Below, piece by piece: positions 49,601 through 54,413 of a DNA stretch of 64,000 nucleotides. The notes under the pieces were generated by a model that saw only the letters and a list, made by a program, of their open reading frames with translations, made no database searches and had not been told where the DNA came from. Origin of the DNA: Adenophora triphylla var. japonica (Eukaryota > Streptophyta > Magnoliopsida > Asterales > Campanulaceae); contig JAFEMH010000519.1 in NCBI GenBank assembly GCA_022495995.1, forward strand, positions 496,001 through 560,000. Reading direction: 5' to 3'. A program made the translations under genes and the position numbers. Position 1 is the first letter of the stretch, and each line of letters begins with the position of its first letter.

Positions 49601-51564
49601 AAAAAACTGTGATGGCATCAGCAGGTGGTGGGTAGGAGCCGTCTACGTATTTAAGGAGGTCTAGGCCATAGAGAAGAGAGGTGACTTGAGAGGAGCAAGG
49701 GTTTTACAGTGTGAGAGGTTTACCAAGATGATTGGGTTGTTAGGCTCGGCTGAGTTTGGGATGACGGAAGAGTTTAGCAAAATTGTATTATGATGACAAT
49801 CATTCTATGTACAAGGAAAGATTGAGTCTATTATTTACAAATGGTAATGAGAATGATCAGGAGGATCATTTGGAGGGATTTGCTGATGAGAATGATCAGG
49901 AGGATCATTGGAGGGATTTACTGAACTTACCATGGACTGAGGAGAATCATTAGGAGGATCATTAGGAGCCTTAATAATAACTTGTTGCCAAAACCCACAC
50001 TCCCTCCGTCTCATTTGAATGTTCACTATTTAATTTAGGCACAAAAATTAAGAAAAATATTTATAATTACAAGTATTGTGAGTGAAAAATAGATTGTGAG
50101 TGTAATAAGTAGCTAGATTTATAAGCAGGGTTCACAAATTAAGTGTGTGAGTATTAAGCGGGGTAGACTCAATATTATAATAATAAAATTTTGTTACTTT
50201 AGGAAATGTAAAGTTTTAAATGGGATACACATTTGGGTAATTGATGAAGTTTCAAATGGCCCAAATTGGTGAAGGTTCAAACGGGATGGAGGGAGTATGT
50301 TAGTAATAATATGCTTATATTTATGCTTTAATATGCATGGCCTGCAAAATAAAGATGTAGTTTGATATAAAAGATTTTCTTGATATTTTGTAGATTACTA
50401 AGGAACTATCACGGCTACAAAAACTGGCGGTAGCAAACAAGCTTCATCCTGATGATATATCTGCGGGAACTGTAACTTTAAGCAATATTGGAGCTATTGG
50501 TGGAAAGTTTGGTTCGCCTCTTGTCAATGTGCCTGAAGTCTCCATTATTGCACTTGGCCGGATCCAGAAAGTTCCTCATTTTGGCTCTGATGGGAATGTG
50601 TATCCAGTGTCAGTATTGACTGTAAGTAGCAATTTACTCGATTTTAATTCTCTTGATGCACGAATTATACATGCATTCCTCAAACTTGGTGAATACCTCA
50701 CATGAAGGTGCAAGCGCACACACACATGCACACCCCGACCCCAAAATCGGGATCCGTTACGTAAACACTACTGCCCACTGTGATATCCCTTATCCCATAT
50801 CAAAAAGATGTGGACTTTGATCGTAATAGATAAGTATTCACCCACAACTACCGGGCACCAACATCGTCCATGGATTTTGGGTGGGTCTGTGAGAAGCTAA
50901 GTGGACCTAGATGTTGTGTTTAGTGGACTAGTGCGTGGTGCTTATGTAATGGATCAGGTTTTTAAGTTCCGGTTGCTACACACACATATTCATGCCAAGG
51001 TAATATTCTAACACCAACAAGATCCCACTTCTGGGAAATTTTGATGGCCAATGTCTTTCGCTAAGAATTTTCTCCAATGATAGTAAGATGTTCAAATGCT
51101 CGGACTCTTTGGTTTACCCCGCCGTACCCGTGTCGGACACTCCTATTTTAGTGTTGCTGAGAAGGGTCCGGCGGGGTTAACCAAAGAGTCCGAGCATCAT
51201 AGGTAGGATCATTTAGGAACGGAGGGAGTAAGAAAATTGGCACGTTTGTTGTGTATCACGGTTTAAATGACATCCGATGTCATTTAAACCGTGATACACA
51301 ACAAACGTGCCAATTTTCTTACTCCCTCCGTTCCTAAATGAATGTGGAAAAAAATACACATTCGCTCTTGGAGCATAAGTTTTTACTAATAAGCCTTTAG
51401 ACTAACATACAATAGTTTGTGATAAATGTCTGTTGTGGTTGTGGTGTCAGGTAAATATAGCTGCTGACCACAGAATTCTGGACGGAGCAACTGTTGCCAC
51501 ATTCTGCAAAGAATGGAAGCTGCTTATTGAAAAGCCAGATTTGCTCATGTTGCATATGAGATGA
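28308..51564 (+). CDS. BCE2: E2 subunit of branched-chain 2-oxoacid dehydrogenase (dihydrolipoamide acyltransferase)
   Basis: This mitochondrial enzyme core transfers acyl groups from a lipoyl arm to CoA in Val, Leu and Ile breakdown. Eight exons join in frame: 28308-28511, 41536-41682, 41884-42009, 42399-42769, 43815-44062, 44438-44526, 50394-50621, 51451-51564, giving 508 residues. Residues 1-70 form an Arg/Ser-rich presequence. The lipoyl domain (about 83-160) has the lipoyl Lys 134 in [11 protein letters not shown]. The E1/E3-binding domain lies at about 211-249 ([27 protein letters not shown]). The catalytic domain runs from about 284 to the end, with [12 protein letters not shown] (His478, Asp482). 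All introns are GT-AG. The EVQSDKAT lipoyl motif is typical of the branched-chain rather than the pyruvate complex. Introns 1 (13.0 kb) and 6 (5.9 kb) are swollen by retrotransposons, yet no exon is damaged. The length matches plant homologues (about 480-510 residues). Confidence 0.95.
28583..28620. repeat. (GT)19 microsatellite in BCE2 intron 1
   Basis: Nineteen uninterrupted GT units lie 71 bp after the first exon. Confidence 0.97.
28705..29638 (+). repeat. 5' LTR of the Ty3 element
   Basis: It is 934 bp with TGAACGG...GATCA ends. A TATAAATA box lies at 29396-29403. Repeated CGTCG-rich text occurs in its first 350 bp. Confidence 0.93.
29396..29403 (+). promoter_or_regulatory. TATA box of the Ty3 5' LTR
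   Basis: TATAAATA lies in sense orientation in the 5' LTR and is conserved at 40863-40870 in the 3' LTR. It would drive transcription in the same direction as BCE2. Confidence 0.7.
29869..32254 (+). pseudogene. Ty3 gag and aspartic protease, frameshifted
   Basis: Gag begins about 29869 (150 codons), shifts to another frame at about 30195-30540, then to the frame used up to 32211. The long part has a retrotransposon gag core ([19 protein letters not shown]), a basic segment, and the zinc-knuckle variant [15 protein letters not shown] protease follows with [13 protein letters not shown] near 31825-31865 and ends near AILGRPG. A frame change at about 32070 moves the C-terminal end into the frame ending at 32254. 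It was functional gag-protease of a Tat-type Ty3 element, now broken at three or more sites. Confidence 0.88.
32331..34142 (+). pseudogene. Ty3 reverse transcriptase and RNase H
   Basis: A 603-codon open frame has the RT start ([20 protein letters not shown]), [30 protein letters not shown], and the catalytic [10 protein letters not shown]. It continues through the connection and first RNase H ([16 protein letters not shown]). This is the standard Ty3 RT pattern with YIDD intact. A 21-bp tandem duplication (33696-33716 and 33717-33737) doubles LSDVETR inside the RNase H. At about 34081-34091 a run of T shifts the frame, so the last codons of this frame are wrong and the second RNase H is lost to it. 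Confidence 0.92.
34081..34520 (+). pseudogene. Second (archaeal-type) RNase H of the Ty3 element
   Basis: After the T-run frameshift the text reads [16 protein letters not shown], then an in-frame TAA near 34166. It resumes with [35 protein letters not shown] and [11 protein letters not shown]. These carry the D, E, D, D pattern of RNase H. A second RNase H between the first one and integrase is the known mark of Tat-type Ty3 elements. One frameshift and one stop inactivate it. Confidence 0.85.
34524..35789 (+). pseudogene. Ty3 integrase, with a late frame change
   Basis: The frame contains the zinc-binding H-H-C-C region ([28 protein letters not shown]) and the core DDE acids in [19 protein letters not shown] and [12 protein letters not shown]-terminal domain follows. 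Near 35630 the frame shifts: the true end ([33 protein letters not shown]) lies in another frame and stops at 35789. No chromodomain is visible. All catalytic residues are present, so the main damage is the late shift. Confidence 0.9.
35790..36579 (+). other. Post-pol spacer of the Ty3 element
   Basis: Between the pol stop and the end of the antisense ORF block there are about 0.8 kb of noncoding text. It is rich in CTTCGTC and ACGAC words like the rest of the element. Confidence 0.5.
36580..37221 (-). CDS. Antisense accessory ORF of the Ty3 element: coiled-coil C-terminal part
   Basis: A 213-codon minus-strand frame is rich in Lys, Glu and Ala heptads over its first 120 residues ([37 protein letters not shown]), so it is a predicted coiled coil. 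An acidic C-terminal half ends in PANVDGP. It is probably the last exon of one antisense gene that also includes 37552-38238 and 38235-39231. Similar antisense ORFs in the 3' part of Tat-type Ty3 elements are annotated as putative gypsy-type transposon proteins. Function unknown. Confidence 0.6.
   Translation of the reverse strand: MKEAETNVGELTTAYESLMNQKNEVLKEVDVLKEGKSKAEADSKVFEDGLRVCENRLKKMKVDFDSARAQIEGLKTDRDASVAQAKLDAVKEFKDSQECLLMITEKAKGFFKDGAKHMARRLLVDPLTKDLLSVRKLADLCTEESFDDEARSVHPLVPFTDNDLLIIKEDDVKDGKDEWPVSAVVLRNFDAYYAHFVESGPDPDAAPANVDGP
37552..38238 (-). CDS. Antisense accessory ORF of the Ty3 element: middle part
   Basis: Two minus-strand frames (38238-37888 and 37884-37552) are nearly contiguous, separated by a stop and shift at about 37885. 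The first begins after a CAG acceptor-like site near 38150 ([20 protein letters not shown]). The second is charged and Ser/Pro-rich ([31 protein letters not shown]), a disordered linker between the globular part and the coiled coil. It reads as an intermediate exon of the antisense gene; exact splice sites are uncertain. Confidence 0.5.
38235..39231 (-). CDS. Antisense accessory ORF of the Ty3 element: globular N-terminal part
   Basis: ATG 39231 ([19 protein letters not shown]) opens about 260 codons to around 38446, with [40 protein letters not shown] and the [20 protein letters not shown] block. The continuation ([20 protein letters not shown] ... CDNLEMIGG) lies in another frame down to 38235, so one shift or intron sits near 38455. 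The FGLRLPL and NAVRTLSAF pattern matches the plant family annotated as putative gypsy-type transposon protein (Pfam Transposase_28). It is encoded opposite to gag-pol. Role unknown. Confidence 0.65.
39232..40170 (-). promoter_or_regulatory. Upstream region of the antisense ORF block
   Basis: The 0.94 kb between the antisense ATG and the 3' LTR has an open minus-strand frame up to 39660 but no clear TATA box. It would have to hold the antisense promoter, or the 3' LTR must act bidirectionally. This is inference. Confidence 0.35.
40171..41105 (+). repeat. 3' LTR of the Ty3 element
   Basis: It starts TGAACGG after GTTGGGGGCCAC (polypurine tract) and ends GCGATCA, followed by CCGAT. A TATAAATA lies at 40863-40870. 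About 24 small differences from the 5' LTR are visible. Confidence 0.93.
42824..42914. mobile_element. Very short Stowaway MITE in BCE2 intron 4
   Basis: CTACCTCTGTCCCAAAAT and ATTTTGGGACGGAGGGAG are inverted ends, with TA at 42822-42823 and 42915-42916. At 91 bp it is the smallest in the window. It begins only 54 bp after the exon 4 donor. Confidence 0.85.
43478..43738. mobile_element. Stowaway MITE in BCE2 intron 4
   Basis: CTCCATCCGTCCCAGAAAGT (left) and the decayed right end GGAAGGGAGGGAA pair as inverses, with inner GTCCCATTTTGACTT / AAAGTCAAAGTGGGAC arms. TA follows at 43739-43740. The right end is 76 bp from exon 5. Confidence 0.8.
44140..44322. repeat. MITE-like inverted repeat in BCE2 intron 5
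   Basis: ACCATTGTACTTTG at 44139 is the inverse of AAAGTACAATGGA at 44307, with TAGCCCCAAATCCGTC / AATTTTGGGGTTAAAA inside. A related text lies at the right window edge (63890-64000). Confidence 0.5.
44577..44831. mobile_element. Decayed Stowaway MITE in BCE2 intron 6
   Basis: CTTTGTCCCAAAATAAATGT and ATTTATTTTGGGATTGAGGG pair as ends; TA at 44832-44833. A very similar copy lies at 62896-63158. Confidence 0.75.
45068..45348 (-). repeat. 3' LTR of the intron-6 Copia
   Basis: It is 281 bp, ends CCTTAATA next to the polypurine tract TTGCGGGAGCG (minus strand). It includes two GAGAATGATCAGGAGGATCA units near 45232-45292. Confidence 0.85.
45219..46800 (-). pseudogene. Intron-6 Copia reverse transcriptase and RNase H, broken
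   Basis: Minus-strand frames give, in order, the RT start region (46740-46515, several frames), [20 protein letters not shown], then [14 protein letters not shown] (46514-46251). The connection (46197-45866) and RNase H (45785-45350, [34 protein letters not shown]) follow. In the RNase H block the usual STAEAEY reads FTEVEFR, a departure at a catalytic-motif position. Frame changes near 46240, 46000 and 45800 break it. YVDD is intact. Confidence 0.88.
47035..48215 (-). pseudogene. Intron-6 Copia integrase and linker, broken
   Basis: The segment 48215-47823 has the end of the zinc region ([14 protein letters not shown]) and the core start [18 protein letters not shown], then [15 protein letters not shown]. 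Frames 47905-47693 and 47645-47262 carry the rest of the core and the C-terminal side ([31 protein letters not shown]). The second catalytic Asp, normally in SDNGGE, is Asn here (SNNGGE). The linker 47404-47000 is proline-rich with a 108-bp internal direct duplication (about 47001-47072 and 47108-47180). Confidence 0.85.
48780..49597 (-). pseudogene. Intron-6 Copia gag (UBN2-type), broken
   Basis: ATG 49597 opens [20 protein letters not shown], then the frame breaks with apparent loss of a gag segment. The frame 49355-48780 has the gag core ([24 protein letters not shown]-like [26 protein letters not shown]). A Gln/Pro-rich tail and a CCHC remnant follow ([17 protein letters not shown] type on the minus strand near 48795-48745). 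This matches the gag of RE1/UBN2-type Copia elements. Confidence 0.85.
49416..49775. repeat. 171-bp duplication in the gag 5' region
   Basis: 49416-49586 and 49605-49775 are identical by eye, with an 18-bp gap containing the gag ATG. The second copy lies between the gag start and the truncated 5' LTR, where leader and primer binding site should be. Confidence 0.95.
49787..49976 (-). repeat. 5' LTR of the intron-6 Copia, truncated
   Basis: It aligns with 45171-45348 from ATTATGATGACAATC on and has the same GATCAGGAGGATCATT units plus one extra unit near 49953. It ends CCTTAATA before ATAAC. Confidence 0.85.
50000..50295. mobile_element. Stowaway MITE in BCE2 intron 6
   Basis: CTCCCTCCGTCTCATTTGAA and TTCAAACGGGATGGAGGGAG are inverted ends. 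TA follows at 50296-50297; the left duplication reads CA. It lies 18 bp beyond the Copia target duplication. Confidence 0.85.
51096..51197. mobile_element. Small hairpin MITE in BCE2 intron 7
   Basis: 34-bp arms with two mismatches (51096-51129 and 51164-51197; ATGCTCGGACTCTTTGGTT at the left end) enclose a loop of about 34 bp. It includes ACCCGTGTCGGACA. Elements with such GTCCGAGCAT ends are widespread short plant MITEs. The class is not certain. Confidence 0.7.
51209..51341. repeat. 133-bp perfect palindrome in BCE2 intron 7
   Basis: 66-bp arms pair without mismatch around a single central base (51275). The outer part of each arm contains GGAACGGAGGGAGTA, a Stowaway end that faces outward. 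The inner part is unique sequence. Confidence 0.97.
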
Positions 51565-51836
51565 TGATCTATTGCTGCCTCGACTTTGGGCTTATCTCAT
51601 ATCTTTCTTCACAACTTTTCCCGAAACGGGAAATGGATGCATCATTGGCAAGTGTACATTTTCTGAAGCTGAATCATGTGGCATCAATGTCTGGCGCGTT
51701 TCTTCTAAGGCAGATACGCGTTCTCGTTCTTGTACCCAAGATGACACACTCTTAACGATATTAATTAGCCCGGAATAAAATGTCGCAGTTAACTTGTCAC
51801 AGTTTATGTTTCCTGTACTGACACTTTCTAACACTC

Positions 51837-51943
51837 AGCCAACACATTTACTTGAAAGTTTTACAAGTTGGACCCTAACGATATGACTATTGACACTTTC
51901 TAACATCCAACACATTTACTTGAAGTTTTACAAGTTGAACCCT
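51837..51943. repeat. Diverged tandem duplication in the BCE2 3' flank
   Basis: CCAACACATTTACTTGAAAG... and CCAACACATTTACTTGAAG... each followed by TTTTACAAGTTG and ACCCTAA recur about 65 bp apart (from 51825-51895 to 51895-51945). Confidence 0.7.
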
Positions 51944-51945
51944 AA

Positions 51946-52809
51946 GGGGCCGTTTGGTTCGGTGGAAAAAAAGTGAAGGAATGGAATGGTCAATGGAATT
52001 GAATTCCTTAAGGAATTGGAATGGAAAACAACCGGTCAAACCCCTCCGTTTGGTTGGCACGGAATGGAATGAAATTGTCATTCAATTTCTTGACAAATCA
52101 TGTTTGGTTTGAAAATACAAATTATAGGAATGGAATGAAAGCATATAAAATGTTCAATTTACCCTTTTTTTAAAAAAAAATATTTTTTTTGGGGGGGTGG
52201 AGGGTAGGTAGGGGTATGCAAAATAAGGAAAAAAATAATTTTTTTTCAGGGGGGTGGGGGTGGGGGTAGGACTGGATGAGGGGGAGGGGGTAGGTAGGGG
52301 AAAAAAAATTCGTGGGAGTGGGGGGTAGGGCAGGGCTGGATGGGGGGAGGGGATAGGTAGGGGAAATTTTTATTTTTTTTTTGTGGGGGTGGTTGGGGTA
52401 GGGGGTGGGGGGTAGGGCAGGGCTGAATTGGGGGGTAGGCAGGGCTGGATGGGGGGAGGGGGTAGGTAGGGAATTTTTTAATTTTTTTTTTTCGTGGGGG
52501 TGGGGGTGGGGGTGGGGGGTAGGGTAGGGCTGAATGGGAGGGGGGGTAGGCAGGGAAAAAAAATCGTGGGAGTGGTTTGGGTTTGGGAGTATTTTGGTCA
52601 AAAAAAAAAAAATCCATTGTCAAAGGAATTCATCATTCCTTCCAAAATTGGAAGGAATGAAAATCCATTCCAAGGAATGAAATTTCATTCCGTAGGAAAT
52701 GGAAAAATTTTCATTCCAACGAACCAAACGGGGCTAAGGAATGCAGTCAACGGAATTGACCATTTCATTCCGCCCCGAAATGGCCAATTACCGCGAACCA
52801 AACGCCCCG
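51946..52809. mobile_element. Tourist/Harbinger-type element with G-rich core
   Basis: GGGGCCGTTTGGTTCG at the left pairs with CGAACCAAACGCCCCG at the right. TAA flanks both sides (51943-51945 and 52810-52812). Subterminal GGAATGGAATG repeats occur near both ends. A strongly G-rich minisatellite fills 52186-52590. There is no coding capacity. Confidence 0.8.
52186..52590 (+). repeat. G-rich minisatellite, quadruplex-prone
   Basis: At least five variant copies of GGGGGTAGGGCAGGGCTGGATGGGGGGAGG-type text (in parts up to 20 bases alike, such as GGGCAGGGCTGGATGGGG) alternate with A/T runs. Runs of three to seven G recur throughout on the plus strand. Confidence 0.9.
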
Positions 52810-52818
52810 TAAAGATAT

Positions 52819-53619
52819 GAGTCCAAATCCTCTGTACCCTGTTTATGTGCCGCCAATATGTACCACCAATTATATTAGGACAACTGGCAATTTTTGTTCT
52901 GGGATTTAAAGATCGTTAGTTAATGCAATGAGAAACAAACATGGAAGGTTTAGAGGTTTCCTTGCATACGCAAGTTACCCAACTTAAATCTTCTCAAAAA
53001 TTCTTCATAGCAATTTCTGGACTCCCTCTCCAGAACAGGAAAAAAAAAATCATCCATGACGATTTGAATACCCACTTTCATAAATGCCATCTGGGTTTAA
53101 AATTGTATTTTTTTCTTCATATAAGCATCGTCAAAGCTTCATGAATAAACTATGAAGTCTATGATACTTACAAGAGTCCAACAATGAGGAGTAAAGCCCA
53201 GGTGCCATTACTTGCACTTGACACGGGAGCACCAATTTAATCAATCACAAAAGTTGTTCCTCTTAATGGTTTTCCTATGCAAAGATTATTTTCAAAATGG
53301 TTATGGGCTATTTAGTATTAACAATGTGATGAGATTTCATATGAAAGATGTCAGTTGAAGAAAAATAAACAAGCGGCTAAAACCATGATCGGAGTCCGAG
53401 CTCTGTATTTTTTTCCTTCTTGGAGAGAGAGTCTGTCTGCCATTGCCATGGAGAATTTGACGGGAATATTTCACCCAATCTACCGCTCCCCTAATTGTTT
53501 CTCATTCCCTTCCGTTAATTAACGATCGTTAAATCATAGAACAAAAATTGCCAGTTGTCCTAATATAATTGGTGGTACATATTGGTGACACATAAATAGG
53601 GTACAGAGGATCTGGACTC
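52819..53619. mobile_element. Mutator-like element 3 with long inverted ends
   Basis: A perfect 9-bp duplication TAAAGATAT (52810-52818 and 53620-53628) flanks about 100-bp inverted ends (GAGTCCAAATCCTCTGTACC at the left; GGTACAGAGGATCTGGACTC at the right). They differ by few changes up to about 52922 / 53513. The 590-bp interior has a short ATG frame near 53448 (CCATGGAGAATTTGACGGG) but no transposase. Long ends plus a 9-bp duplication are Mutator features. Confidence 0.88.
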
Positions 53620-53628
53620 TAAAGATAT

Positions 53629-53967
53629 GACTATTGGCCATAATGAGACGACATAAAGCTAGCTATTCTAAAATTTCATTAAATTTTATAAAAAGTAACC
53701 ATTTTCATAATATCCCTCGAATGAAAATGAAACATTGATTTTGTACGATTATTATTATTTTTCTTAAATTTATCATACATTTATATTATTGTATTTTAAT
53801 ATATTTTGTAGCATTTTAATAAGTTTTAAAAAGGTACCCTCCCTCCGACTCAAAATAAATGATAAAAATATTTTAAAATTTGCTCATAATCCAGAATAAA
53901 TTTGAAATATTTTTTATTCTTAGACATACACAACTAGTCAACTACTAAAGCAATTAAAAAGATGATG
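53629..53967. other. Spacer upstream of the eL18 promoter
   Basis: AT-rich; CCCTCCCTCCGACTCAAAAT near 53840 resembles a decayed Stowaway left end. No exon is seen. Confidence 0.45.
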
Positions 53968-54125
53968 TGGGCCGGTCCATTTTTTAGCATTAAACAGGTC
54001 TAGTCCAAAAGAACTTCTGCCAAGTGGCCCAAGTTGAAGAGATGAGTCGGGCCGAGTGGGCTAGGCAGGCCTGTGCCGGACATCACCAACCGATCGGTCA
54101 CCATAACTACTTGGCAAAACCCTAA
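53968..54125 (+). promoter_or_regulatory. Ribosomal-protein-type promoter motifs of eL18
   Basis: Site II-type elements TGGGCC (53968-53973), GGCCCA (54026-54031) and TGGGCT (54057-54062) precede a telo-box AAACCCTAA (54117-54125), 81 bp before the ATG. Site II plus telo-box is the known arrangement for coordinated plant ribosomal protein gene expression. Confidence 0.8.
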
Positions 54126-54205
54126 TTATCACCTTCACAGCCGACCTTCAATTCACCTCTGTCTCTGCAGCAGCGGCTTCTTCTTCTTCAGCATCAACCA
54201 AAAAA

Positions 54206-54382
54206 ATGGTAAAATTCCTCAATCAATTTATCTCGAATACTTCCGTTTCATTTCGATCTAGCAGTTACTCATGATTGTATCATTTGGCAGGGTATCGATC
54301 TCGTCGCCGGCGGCAAGAGTAAGAAAACCAAACGTACCGCCCCCAAGTCCGATGATATCTACCTCAAGCTCATCGTCAAGGT

Positions 54383-54413
<31 letters not shown>

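Larger units (their letters stand above)
45068..49976 (-). mobile_element. Copia-type LTR retrotransposon in BCE2 intron 6
   Basis: A perfect 5-bp duplication ATAAC (45063-45067 and 49977-49981) flanks it. The 3' LTR is 45068-45348. The 5' LTR (49787-49976) is truncated: it lacks the part equivalent to 45068-45170 and the primer binding site. Minus-strand gag, protease remnants, integrase, RT and RNase H are in Copia order, all frameshifted. It is antisense to BCE2. LTR ends read TA...TA rather than TG...CA. Confidence 0.88.

Noticed and set aside
52170..52623. Two proline-rich minus-strand ORFs
   Set aside because: They are translations of the G-rich minisatellite; composition alone keeps stops away.
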